Of a stretch of 10,962 bases of DNA, positions 1-7,090 are shown piece after piece. The position numbers were made by a program, and so were the translations under genes. How positions within the stretch are numbered: the first letter of the stretch is position 1; each line of letters begins with the position of its first letter. The notes under the pieces were generated by a model that saw only the letters and a program-made list of their open reading frames with translations, searched no databases and was not told the origin of the DNA. Source of the DNA: Bacillota bacterium (GTDB lineage: Bacteria; Bacillota_C; Negativicutes; JAEYSJ01); assembly GCA_023434855.1 (NCBI GenBank), contig JAEYSJ010000322.1:1-10962 (forward strand). The letters are read 5' to 3'.

Positions 1-1465
1 CGTCTACTCCACCAAGGTCAACAAATGCACCAAAGTTGGCAAGTCTTCGCACAACCCCTTTACGAATTTGCCCTTCAGCAAGAGTATCATACACTTCTTT
101 TTCTTTTTGTTCACGTTCCTTCAGCAATAGCGTTTTACGTGATAGCACTACCCGTTGTTTTTCTCTGTCAATTTCAATTAGCAGTAGAACAAACGTCTGT
201 CCTAAAAAAGAGGTTAAATCCTCCACAAATTTAAGATCTACCTGAGATGCCGGCACAAAGCCGCGAATTCCCAATACAGCTACTGCTAAGCCGCCTTTTA
301 CAACTTCAATAACTTTTCCTTCAACAGTTTGTTCATTAGTCATAGCCTGTTCCAGCTTATCCCAAGCTACTATTTTATCCGCTTTGGTTTTTGAAAGCTG
401 TATGCCGCCTTCGCTGGGATCCGCATTCAGCACAAGCACGTCAATAATCTGTCCTTTAGTCACTGCCTCATAAGCACTTTCCGGGACAGGATATGCTAAT
501 TCGCCAAGAGAAATTATACCTTCAGCCTTGTAGCCAATATCAACAAATACCTCATCTTTACGAATAGCGGCAACTTTTCCTTTAACAATACTACCTGTTT
601 CCAGTTCTTTCAATTCTTGCCCAAACATCTCACTAAATTCCTGCATCTTATTATATACCTCCTCAATAAGCCAATCAGGGGTGGATGCACCGGCAGTAAT
701 ACCTGCATATTTTATACCCTTAAACCACTCCTGCTGTAATTCTTGCACTGTTTCAATATGATATACCTTGTTTCCGGCTTGCTGGCACAACTCAGTCAAT
801 CTGGTAGTATTAGCACTATTTTTGCCGCCAACCACGATCATGACTTCAACCTGTCCGGCAAGCAAAATAGCCGCCTGCTGCCTGAGCTCAGTCGCAGTGC
901 AAATAGTGCGGTTAACCTTTATTTCGTTACATTTTGTACGCAAGATATTCACAATATCCTGAAAAAGTTCTCCGGCAAAGGTGGTCTGGGAGACTACTCC
1001 CAAACGTGGCTTAAAAGGTATTGCACAAGCTTCTGCCGGTGTTTCCAGCACAATAACCGGCTTGCCTGCCCATTCAACAATACTTTTAATCTCAGGATGG
1101 TGCCGTTCGCCAACAACTACAATTTCATATCCTTCTTGTGCCAACTGATATGCTGCCTGTTGTGCCTTTTTAACGTGCGGGCAGGTAGCATCCACTAGCT
1201 GCAAATTCATAGCTTCTGCTTTTTGATATATTTCAGGGCCAACTCCGTGGGAGCGAATAATTACTGTACCGGAAGGAATGTCAGCCAAATGTTCGGCAAC
1301 ATCAATACCTTGTTCAGCCAGGCGGGCAACCATTTGGGGATTGTGGATAATCGGTCCTAATGTACAGGTTTTTCCTTTAGCAGGATCAACACATGCTTGT
1401 GCCATTTCAACTGCCCTTTTAACGCCATAGCAAAAACCACAGTGTTTGGCTAATGTTATCTTCAT
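1..1465 (-). CDS. ispH-rpsA: IspH (HMBPP reductase) fused to ribosomal protein S1, partial at the 3' end
   Basis: The frame is open from ATG 1465 to the left edge, giving 488 residues without a stop; the rest of the gene lies outside. Residues 1-280 are IspH, the [4Fe-4S] enzyme that makes IPP and DMAPP from HMBPP in the last MEP-pathway step. The three expected cluster cysteines are visible: C12 in GFCYGV, C95 in DATCP and C189 in RTICTAT. The HNP histidine (41), RSHG histidine (73), the HHPE segment near 122-125 and GGKNSANT (213-220) also fit. C9 adds a C-x2-C pair at the N-terminus. From about residue 289 the chain continues into S1 RNA-binding repeats, at roughly 289-358, 379-444 and a third from 463 that is cut by the edge. 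The start is supported by AGGAGG six bases upstream. The fusion is known in Clostridia and Negativicutes. An S1-like part presumably binds mRNA or the ribosome, but whether it works as true S1 cannot be seen here. Confidence 0.95.
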   Translation of the reverse strand, partial: MKITLAKHCGFCYGVKRAVEMAQACVDPAKGKTCTLGPIIHNPQMVARLAEQGIDVAEHLADIPSGTVIIRSHGVGPEIYQKAEAMNLQLVDATCPHVKKAQQAAYQLAQEGYEIVVVGERHHPEIKSIVEWAGKPVIVLETPAEACAIPFKPRLGVVSQTTFAGELFQDIVNILRTKCNEIKVNRTICTATELRQQAAILLAGQVEVMIVVGGKNSANTTRLTELCQQAGNKVYHIETVQELQQEWFKGIKYAGITAGASTPDWLIEEVYNKMQEFSEMFGQELKELETGSIVKGKVAAIRKDEVFVDIGYKAEGIISLGELAYPVPESAYEAVTKGQIIDVLVLNADPSEGGIQLSKTKADKIVAWDKLEQAMTNEQTVEGKVIEVVKGGLAVAVLGIRGFVPASQVDLKFVEDLTSFLGQTFVLLLIEIDREKQRVVLSRKTLLLKEREQKEKEVYDTLAEGQIRKGVVRRLANFGAFVDLGGVD

Positions 1466-1562
1466 GCACGTCCTCCTGTTGTATGTTTGTGTATTTTGCC
1501 CTTTATGTATTCCTATTCCCTACAAAAAATATAATTCCTTTTAATTGGACATTTTAAAATTA

Positions 1563-1588
1563 AATGGAGAGCTGTTTAGCTCTCCATT
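1563..1588 (-). terminator. Intrinsic terminator of cstA
   Basis: A perfect 11-bp inverted repeat (AATGGAGAGCT / AGCTCTCCATT) surrounds a 4-base loop, 16 bases beyond the cstA stop. On the minus strand it is followed by the T-rich run ATTTAATTTT. It separates cstA from the ispH-rpsA gene. The rest of the 1466-1604 gap is AT-rich leader for ispH-rpsA; I see no convincing -35/-10 pair in it. Confidence 0.85.
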
Positions 1589-1604
1589 GTATATATTATA
1601 TTTC

Positions 1605-3458
1605 TTAGCTAGGAATATTAGGCTTTGTCGTACCATATTCGCAAATTTGCTCAATATCAGTATTCATTCCAACCGGTTTGTCATTTTTCATTAGCTCTAT
1701 CCATTTACGAATAGAATCAAGTAAAGTAATGACAACCAGTACGATTAGTACAATGCTAATTGTTCCATTAGTATTGCCGAGAGTGTCGCCGCGTTTATAG
1801 AACATATTTACATTCATTATACCTGCAGTTATTACCGTAATCGAAAGAAAGATCAAGGGTGCTAAAGTTATCCAAGCGTAGGATTTTTTCGGTGCAACTT
1901 TGAAAATGATAGTAGTTCCAATTGCTAATGCCACCACAGCCAATAATTGGTTGGCCACTCCAAAAAGCGGCCAGATTGTGGCAACATCTCCACTGCATAA
2001 GAGGTAACCCCAACATAAACTTACCACCCCGCTGGTAATGAGAATGCCGGGCCACCAACTGGCTTGTTTAAGAGGAGGATACATGTAGGTGCCTATTACA
2101 TCCTGAAGAATATATCTTGCCACCCTTGTGCCGGCATCAACAGTAGTTAAAATAAACAATGCTTCAAACATGATTGCAAACTGATACCAGTAACTCATCA
2201 GATGCTTCATGCCGCCGATACTGGAAAAAATATGAGCCATGCCTACCGCTAATGACACTGCTCCACCCGGGCGGCCGGCAACATCCATGTTAACAAGACG
2301 GGAAAGCTCTGTAATTTCTACAGCCGGAATGTTAAGCTTGGCAAAAACTGCCGGTGCAGTATTAATTGCAAAATAATCGCCCGGCATAAGTACTACTGCG
2401 GAAATAAGAGCCATAACACCGACAAAACCTTCTACCAGCATTCCGCCGAAAGCGATCGGTCGAGCCTGACTTTCAAGCTCCAGCATTTTCGGTGTTGTCC
2501 CTGAACTGATTAATGAGTGGAAACCGGAAATAGCGCCACAAGCAATTGTAATAAATACATAAGGCCAAACCGGACCGGGAATAATTGGTCCACCGCCATC
2601 GACAAATCTTGTTGTAAGAGGCATATTGATAACAGGCTGAACTATTAGAATTCCCAACGCTAAAGCGAGTACTGTGCCAATTTTCATATAAGAGCTTAAA
2701 TAGTCCCGGGGCGCCAACAGCAGCCATACCGGCAAAACGGCGGCAAAAAAGCCATAAAAAGGTAAAGCAATTGACAATTGTTCTTTAGTCAGATTAAAAA
2801 CGTTGGCCAGACCGGCCCATGGTTGTTCAGGACTCAGCCAATGTCCGGTAAATACAGCGCCCATCACCAGCAAAAATCCAGCGATTGAGCCTGAACGGAT
2901 GGCGCCGGGAGCAATTTTAAACATATACAGACCGACTAATATGGCTATAGGAATCGTCATGAACAGGGTATATGCTCCCCAGGGATTTTTAAATAAGGCA
3001 TTAACAACCACAATTGCCAACCCGGCTAATGCCACAATAATGATGAAATAAATTGATAACGAAGTGGTAATACCGGTAACCGGACCTACTTCCTTACGGG
3101 CGATAACTGCCAGCGACTGGCCATTGTGACGAACCGAAGCAAACAAAATAATAAAATCATGCACCGCTCCGGCAAATACTGAACCTAATAAAATCCACAC
3201 AAAACCGGGACCCCAGCCGTACTGAGCGGCTAATACCGGACCTACCAGCGGGCCCGCTCCGGCAATAGCGGCAAAATGATGCCCAAATAATACCCATTTG
3301 TTTGTCGGCACAAATTCACGACCGTCGTTACACCGATATGCAGGTGTAACATTGGCGTCATTCAGTGCTAAAACTTTGGCAGCAATAAATGCGGAATAAT
3401 ACCGATAAGCTAACGCGAAAAAGCATGCAGCGACAATAAGCAGCATTATTGAATTCAT
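1605..3458 (-). CDS. cstA: CstA-family carbon-starvation transporter (pyruvate or peptide uptake)
   Basis: This 617-residue, very hydrophobic protein has about sixteen likely membrane segments and is an inner-membrane transporter of the CstA/BtsT family. Members take up pyruvate or peptides, often when carbon is scarce. Family marks are the N-terminal CstA block (GHHFAAIAGAGPLVGPVLA near 59-77, then GAVHDF), GFHSLISSGTTPKML near 312-326, and a C-terminal five-helix region with PLFGVANQLLA near 497-507. It is shorter than the roughly 700-residue E. coli CstA and BtsT, mainly through a smaller C-terminal part. The ATG at 3458 has a strong AAAGGAGG ribosome site. It has its own upstream leader and a terminator on each side, so it is probably monocistronic. 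Substrate cannot be decided from sequence. No sensor-kinase partner of the LytS/BtsS type is in the window. Confidence 0.93.
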   Translation of the reverse strand: MNSIMLLIVAACFFALAYRYYSAFIAAKVLALNDANVTPAYRCNDGREFVPTNKWVLFGHHFAAIAGAGPLVGPVLAAQYGWGPGFVWILLGSVFAGAVHDFIILFASVRHNGQSLAVIARKEVGPVTGITTSLSIYFIIIVALAGLAIVVVNALFKNPWGAYTLFMTIPIAILVGLYMFKIAPGAIRSGSIAGFLLVMGAVFTGHWLSPEQPWAGLANVFNLTKEQLSIALPFYGFFAAVLPVWLLLAPRDYLSSYMKIGTVLALALGILIVQPVINMPLTTRFVDGGGPIIPGPVWPYVFITIACGAISGFHSLISSGTTPKMLELESQARPIAFGGMLVEGFVGVMALISAVVLMPGDYFAINTAPAVFAKLNIPAVEITELSRLVNMDVAGRPGGAVSLAVGMAHIFSSIGGMKHLMSYWYQFAIMFEALFILTTVDAGTRVARYILQDVIGTYMYPPLKQASWWPGILITSGVVSLCWGYLLCSGDVATIWPLFGVANQLLAVVALAIGTTIIFKVAPKKSYAWITLAPLIFLSITVITAGIMNVNMFYKRGDTLGNTNGTISIVLIVLVVITLLDSIRKWIELMKNDKPVGMNTDIEQICEYGTTKPNIPS

Positions 3459-3479
3459 TGCTTTTCTCCTCCTTTCAGA

Positions 3480-3509
3480 TTATAAAGACAATTCGACCTT
3501 ATCTGCCAA
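3480..3509 (-). other. Possible nine-codon leader ORF before cstA
   Basis: On the minus strand AAGGAGGG (3520-3513) is followed four bases after GGAGG by a TTG that opens the frame MADKVELSL and then TAA. The stop lies 21 bases before the cstA ATG, just ahead of the cstA ribosome site. The short spacing and the TTG start are weak points, and there is no codon pattern that suggests attenuation. The second strong Shine-Dalgarno sequence within 50 bases of the cstA one is real; translation of the peptide is inferred. Confidence 0.25.
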
Positions 3510-3524
3510 TTTCCCTCCTTATAT

Positions 3525-3590
3525 TGTAATTTTTTATCAGTCTTTATATTTTATCATATATCACAGATATAATTATTCAGACAACTGGAT
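3525..3590 (-). promoter_or_regulatory. AT-rich probable promoter region of cstA
   Basis: Between the plsC terminator and the cstA ribosome sites lies very AT-rich DNA. On the minus strand TTGTCT is followed 18 bases later by TATATG (four of six matches in each box), and nearby are GATAAAAT and TATAAA. TGTGATATAT resembles half of a Crp-type site, with no good second half. An alternative start signal further down is TTGGCA (3509-3504) with TATAAT (3484-3479) at 19 bases, which would give almost no leader. The choice between them is not settled. Confidence 0.3.
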
Positions 3591-3600
3591 TAAATTACAG

Positions 3601-3637
3601 AAAAAAAACAGGATAAACGATGATACCGCTCTCCTGT
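3601..3637 (-). terminator. Intrinsic terminator after plsC
   Basis: On the minus strand ACAGGA and TCCTGT form a stem, with an inner AGCG/CGTT stem (one G-U pair) after one mismatch, and an uninterrupted run of eight T follows. It starts 22 bases beyond the plsC stop and closes the aroA-cmk-plsC transcript before cstA. Confidence 0.75.
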
Positions 3638-3659
3638 GCATTGGAAAAAAATTTTAGTA

Positions 3660-4259
3660 CTATTTTTCCTCTAACAAACGCGCAATTTCCTGCATTAACA
3701 GAATGCCGGTATTCTCCAAAGTATCTTTGTCACTCTTGCATTTATTGATAATAATAGGTTTGCCAAATTTCACGATAAAACGAGGCAAAAAAATACCGTG
3801 CTTTCCTAATTTGTTCGTTCCTATCACTGCAGTAGGTACAATAGGCACACCAACTTTATGAGCAATCATTGCGACCCCTGGTTCCGGTTGTCCTAACTTG
3901 TCCGTTTTACTACGCGTTCCTTCAGGAAAAAGACCGACAACTTCGCCTTGTTCAAGTAAGGTAATCGCTTTGCGTATTGCCCCGCGGTCAGCAGTACCGC
4001 GCCGTACCGGGAAAGCGTTAAGCCGGGTAATTATCCAGCTGAATACAGGTATAGCAAACAATTCTTCTTTAGCCATGAAATGTACTGGTCTCGCAATAGC
4101 CGAACCCACTACCGGAGGGTCCCATAAACTTATATGGTTCGATGCAATAATTACACCGCCTTGTGAAGGAATATTTTCTGCACCTTCAATTCTCCAGCGG
4201 AAAGCCAATGAAAAAAAATAGCGTAAAAACGTGTGTAAAATTTTATAACCGTTAACCAA
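3660..4259 (-). CDS. plsC: 1-acyl-sn-glycerol-3-phosphate acyltransferase (PlsC family)
   Basis: This 199-residue acyltransferase probably transfers an acyl group to lysophosphatidic acid to make phosphatidic acid at the inner face of the membrane. The four family blocks are in order: the catalytic NHISLWD (41-47), FPVRRG (83-88), FPEGTRS (111-117) and VPIVPTAVIG (138-147). A hydrophobic stretch at 8-20 may touch the membrane. The start is a TTG at 4259, which overlaps the end of cmk by 8 bases; AAGGAG lies about ten bases upstream inside cmk. The overlap suggests translational coupling with cmk. No better ATG or GTG exists before the conserved core. Other glycerolipid or lyso-lipid acceptors are possible in this superfamily. 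Confidence 0.92.
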   Translation of the reverse strand: MVNGYKILHTFLRYFFSLAFRWRIEGAENIPSQGGVIIASNHISLWDPPVVGSAIARPVHFMAKEELFAIPVFSWIITRLNAFPVRRGTADRGAIRKAITLLEQGEVVGLFPEGTRSKTDKLGQPEPGVAMIAHKVGVPIVPTAVIGTNKLGKHGIFLPRFIVKFGKPIIINKCKSDKDTLENTGILLMQEIARLLEEK

Positions 4260-4923
4260 GACTTACTCTCTCCTTACAAATATTTAAGATAGCCTCAACC
4301 GCACCTTCTATCGAAAGTTTGGTTGTATCAATAAGCACAGCGTCGGCCGCTTGAATCAATGGTGAAATCAAACGTTCGCAATCTTTTTGATCACGGCAGG
4401 AAATATCAGCTTTTAGCTGGTTAATATCCACATTAAAGCCTTTGTCTGTCATTTCTCGCCACCTGCGTTTAGCTCGTTCATCAATAGAGGCTGTCAAAAA
4501 TATTTTTATGTCGGCATTAGGCAATACATGTGTACCGATATCACGCCCGTCCATAACTACTCCGCCCGTGCTTGCCATTTTTCGCTGCAAATCAAGCATT
4601 GCTGCCCGTACTGCAGGAATTTGTGCTACTTCAGCAACCATTTGTGTAACTTCAGGTGTGCGAATTTCGTTGGTGATATCAACGTCATTTACTTTTACCA
4701 ACGTTTTTCCGTTAGTATACGATAAATTTATATCAATAGTCTGAGCAAGTTTGCCAATTTCTTCTCTGAGCAAAATATCATTTTTCATTGATTGCCATGT
4801 AACGGCACGGTACATGGCACCTGTATCAATATAAGTATAGTTAAGCCGTTGGGCAACAATTTGTGCTACCGTACTTTTGCCAGCTCCTGCCGGACCATCA
4901 ATTGCAATAATCAATCTTCTCAT
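4252..4923 (-). CDS. cmk: Cytidylate kinase
   Basis: This cytosolic enzyme phosphorylates CMP and dCMP with ATP, feeding CTP and dCTP supply and recycling CMP released by phospholipid synthesis. The product is 223 residues, typical of bacterial Cmk. Visible motifs are the P-loop DGPAGAGKST (9-18), the CMP-site segment YIDTGAMYRAVTW (31-43), DGRDIG (125-130), and the R177-D178 to SPL (187-189) block followed by DAVLIDTT (194-201). The frame reaches up to a GTG at 4938, but the ATG at 4923 is the likely start: GGAGG (4933-4929) sits five bases before it and the P-loop begins at the usual distance. It starts 14 bases after the aroA stop and overlaps plsC. The aroA-cmk pairing is common across bacteria. 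Confidence 0.95.
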   Translation of the reverse strand: MRRLIIAIDGPAGAGKSTVAQIVAQRLNYTYIDTGAMYRAVTWQSMKNDILLREEIGKLAQTIDINLSYTNGKTLVKVNDVDITNEIRTPEVTQMVAEVAQIPAVRAAMLDLQRKMASTGGVVMDGRDIGTHVLPNADIKIFLTASIDERAKRRWREMTDKGFNVDINQLKADISCRDQKDCERLISPLIQAADAVLIDTTKLSIEGAVEAILNICKERVSLG

Positions 4924-4928
4924 AAGTG

Positions 4929-4933
4929 CCTCC
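4929..4933 (-). promoter_or_regulatory. Ribosome binding site that sets the cmk start
   Basis: GGAGG on the minus strand, five bases before ATG 4921-4923. It lies downstream of the possible GTG (4938) and ATG (4935) starts, so those cannot use it. Confidence 0.8.
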
Positions 4934-4937
4934 ATCA

Positions 4938-6233
4938 CTACTTGCTCAAATCGGTTAAAGTGGTAAAAAAGTTAGGATATGAAATTCTTACACAGTTTGG
5001 CTCGATAATTTCCACACCGTTGGCAGCCTGCCCTGCTATGGCCAGTGCCATAGCCATACGATGGTCGTCATAAGAATTACATACGGCAGATTTTAAACGT
5101 TGCGGGCCTTCAATGATTAGTCCGTCAGTTGTTTCGCTTATTTTGGCACCCATTTTACTAAGCTCACAGGTTATTGCTTTTAAACGGTCGGTTTCTTTTA
5201 CGCGGAGTTCTTCAGCTCCACTGATAGTTGTTTTCCCCTTAGCAAATAATGCAGCTACTGCTAAAACCGGTATTTCATCAATTAAGCGGGGTATCATCTG
5301 GGCCTCAATTGATATTCCTGTAAGCTCAGAGGTTTCAATTGTGATATCAGCTACTGGTTCTTTACCGCTGCATCGCTCATTATGGATAATAATGTTTGCC
5401 CCCATTTGCCGGAGTGCATCTACAATGCCGGTGCGAGTAGGATTGATGCCTACGTTGCATAATGTTAATTTGCTATTTGGCGTAATTGCGGCAGCTACCA
5501 GCCAGAAAGCCGCCGAACTAATATCTCCAGGAATATCCATGACAGATGGTGCAATCAAAGACTTAACGGGATTGATGCTGACAGAAAGACCTGTTCGATT
5601 TACTTCAACACCGAATGTTTCCAACATGCGTTCGGTGTGGTCACGGGACATATATGGCTCTGTAACGGTCGTTTTGCTGCCGGCAAACATTCCTGCCAGA
5701 AGGATAGCTGATTTTACCTGAGCACTGGCAACTGGCAGTGTATATTCAATTCCCTTTATTTCCTCAGCAGGTAAGATAGCCAGCGGTGCATAACGGGATT
5801 GTTGTCGTCCATTAAATCGGCAACCCATCTGGCTTAAAGGATTAATCACTCTTGCCATGGGACGTTTGCGTAGAGAAGCGTCACCGGTTAAAACGCTAAA
5901 AAACGGTTGGCAAGCTAAAATGCCTGACAAAAGTCGCAAAGTTGTTCCGGAATTTCCGGCGTCAAGCACATTCTCTGGCTCTGTCAGACCGTAAATGCCC
6001 CGTCCTTGTATATGCAGCCGGTCATCTTCATTCTTTTTAATATCGACACCCAGACCTTGCATGCAGCTAACAGTTGAACAACAGTCAGCTGCAAACAAAA
6101 AGTTATTTATTACAACCGGTGTGGACGCAAGTCCTGCCAGCATAACACTACGATGGGATATGGATTTATCTCCTGGAATGTTTATAGTTCCCATTAAAGC
6201 TTTGCTGGGTTTAACCTTCAGAATATCATTCAT
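4938..6233 (-). CDS. aroA: 3-phosphoshikimate 1-carboxyvinyltransferase (EPSP synthase)
   Basis: AroA joins PEP to shikimate 3-phosphate in the sixth shikimate-pathway step, leading to chorismate and the aromatic amino acids. The 431-residue length matches the family. Motifs in order are GDKSISHR (21-28), GNSGTTLR (93-100), GDASLRKRPM (118-126), SAQVKSAILLAG (170-181), SRDHTERM (196-203), the catalytic-region DEIP (319-322), RVKETDR (344-350) and DDHRMAM (389-395). The RDHTE form resembles the class II (Bacillus/CP4-like) enzymes, while the glycine in GNSGT is the residue that CP4 replaces by alanine. The open frame extends to a GTG at 6269, but that codon has no ribosome site; ATG 6233 has GGTGAT just upstream, matching the 3' part of the ideal site. 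A 259-base leader with a long hairpin lies before it, and cmk follows 14 bases after its stop. Confidence 0.95.
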   Translation of the reverse strand: MNDILKVKPSKALMGTINIPGDKSISHRSVMLAGLASTPVVINNFLFAADCCSTVSCMQGLGVDIKKNEDDRLHIQGRGIYGLTEPENVLDAGNSGTTLRLLSGILACQPFFSVLTGDASLRKRPMARVINPLSQMGCRFNGRQQSRYAPLAILPAEEIKGIEYTLPVASAQVKSAILLAGMFAGSKTTVTEPYMSRDHTERMLETFGVEVNRTGLSVSINPVKSLIAPSVMDIPGDISSAAFWLVAAAITPNSKLTLCNVGINPTRTGIVDALRQMGANIIIHNERCSGKEPVADITIETSELTGISIEAQMIPRLIDEIPVLAVAALFAKGKTTISGAEELRVKETDRLKAITCELSKMGAKISETTDGLIIEGPQRLKSAVCNSYDDHRMAMALAIAGQAANGVEIIEPNCVRISYPNFFTTLTDLSK

Positions 6234-6314
6234 GCAATCACCAACGTACCTTTCTTTTCTATTTATCACAATAAACTATATAGAACGAATTAAAGTTTTT
6301 TAATAATTACAATC

Positions 6315-6384
6315 GGCAGCAAAGGGGAACGAAATTGAGCAACTTGCGACAGATGGCAGCGAAATTCCGTCCCCCTTTGCTGCC
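6315..6384 (-). repeat. Long hairpin (22-bp inverted repeat) in the aroA leader
   Basis: Arms at 6363-6384 and 6315-6336 pair over 22 bp around a 26-base loop. In minus-strand RNA the pairing is complete, with two G-U pairs; in plus-strand RNA those two positions would be A-C mismatches. The ends are GGCAGC / GCTGCC, and the middle is a G5 run against C4. A second GCTGCC (6355-6360) in the loop could compete for the same GGCAGC. A 12-base motif AATTTCGCTGCC (6355-6366) recurs as AATTTCGTTCCC (6325-6336). No T-run follows on either strand, so it is not an ordinary terminator. It may be a REP- or MITE-like palindromic element, or a structured leader RNA. Its higher GC stands out from the AT-rich flanks. 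Confidence 0.7.
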
Positions 6385-6450
6385 AGACCATCTAGACTGT
6401 GTTTAATTCTTTAAGTGTGTTTCATATAATAAAGCAGTTTAAACGGATGT

Positions 6451-6468
6451 TTAGTAATAATTCATCAT
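6451..6468 (-). other. Possible tiny leader frame MMNYY before aroA
   Basis: After the stop of the upstream membrane-protein gene, a GGAGG (6487-6483) stands with no known gene behind it. It is followed by the frame TTG-ATG-ATG-AAT-TAT-TAC-TAA; the two ATG codons give MMNYY. Spacing is 11 bases to the TTG and 14 to the first ATG, longer than ideal. Two adjacent tyrosine codons ahead of a shikimate-pathway gene are suggestive of attenuation, but no promoter or terminator switch is evident. It could be chance. The rest of 6385-6450 is AT-rich with no other feature that I can support. Confidence 0.15.
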
Positions 6469-6492
6469 CAAATTAGCAATATCCTCCAATAA

Positions 6493-7017
6493 TTAAGTCT
6501 TAAATTTTATTTTTCCCACAGATGCCACCGTACCATTGCATTCTAATACTAAACCGTCAACTGGGGAAATTAATCCAGTACCAGGCACATGGATAACAAA
6601 CTGAGCTGATTCCGTTACCAAAGTAGCATCAATCTCAACATAATCGCCGTCGTACACTGTTAATTTAATATCTCCGTGCCGAAAATCCCCTATCATCTGG
6701 CCATTCACCGTGACGAAAATATATTGGCTTCCGGCTGGTTTAATCATACGAATAATAATTACTTTACTGGGTCTTAGCGCCTGTAAGTGGTTAGTCACTA
6801 CAGTATTATCGCTAATATTCACCGGAGTACCGGCATAAAAGGGCGTTTCAAGAGAAATGTGCTCTCCTTCCAACTTATCAACTTTTGAAAGATAAATACG
6901 CGTCCCTTCTTTAAAAAGTAAGACTTGTGATACTAGTAATAAGCTAAAGCAAAATATCGACAGATGCAGCAAAATAGATTCCCCGAGTATAACCCATCTC
7001 CACTTGGACTTTTTCAA
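6493..7017 (-). CDS. Unrecognised membrane-anchored protein
   Basis: I do not recognise this family. The 174-residue product begins with a basic segment (KKSKWR), then one strongly hydrophobic helix at about residues 8-34. About 140 residues should lie outside the cytoplasm, with the N-terminus inside. The outer part is rich in alternating beta-strand-like stretches and glycine turns (for example FVTVNGQMIGDFRHGDIKL), with only one cysteine, near residue 161. There is no lipobox, no catalytic motif that I can name, and no clear signal-peptidase site, so it is probably anchored. The open frame reaches ATG 7035, but that codon has no ribosome site; the TTG at 7017 has GGAGGA (7029-7024) six bases upstream and is the better start. 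It lies between the HI0933-type gene and aroA in the same direction, with 73 bases between it and the former. A cell-envelope role is only a guess. Confidence 0.75.
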   Translation of the reverse strand: MKKSKWRWVILGESILLHLSIFCFSLLLVSQVLLFKEGTRIYLSKVDKLEGEHISLETPFYAGTPVNISDNTVVTNHLQALRPSKVIIIRMIKPAGSQYIFVTVNGQMIGDFRHGDIKLTVYDGDYVEIDATLVTESAQFVIHVPGTGLISPVDGLVLECNGTVASVGKIKFKT

Positions 7018-7023
7018 AGTAAG

Positions 7024-7029
7024 TCCTCC
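7024..7029 (-). promoter_or_regulatory. Ribosome binding site that sets a TTG start
   Basis: GGAGGA on the minus strand lies six bases before TTG 7017 and inside the longer reading frame that begins at ATG 7035. Such a site within the first codons argues that the short form is the real protein. Confidence 0.7.
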
Positions 7030-7090
7030 GTTCATTTAGCCAATAAGTATTATTATGTCCAAATTTTCTTGTTATACTGGAATCCATCAG

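Noticed and set aside
743..1198. A 151-codon plus-strand open frame
   Set aside because: It is antisense to the IspH domain, where all catalytic motifs are read on the minus strand.
5113..5721. A 202-codon plus-strand open frame
   Set aside because: It lies wholly antisense to aroA, whose motifs are complete, and has no ribosome site or family resemblance.
6234..6269. A 12-residue N-terminal extension of AroA from GTG 6269
   Set aside because: No ribosome site before the GTG; the shorter form matches the family's usual length and has GGTGAT upstream.
6315..6384. Reading the aroA-leader hairpin as an intrinsic terminator
   Set aside because: Neither strand has a run of T directly after the stem.
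6234..6492. A T-box riboswitch controlling aroA
   Set aside because: No AGGGTGG-type or TGGNACCGCG T-box sequence is present.
7036..7090. A terminator or promoter between the flavoprotein and membrane-protein genes
   Set aside because: Only a weak five-base AGTAT/ATACT pairing and poor box matches; AT-rich chance is enough.
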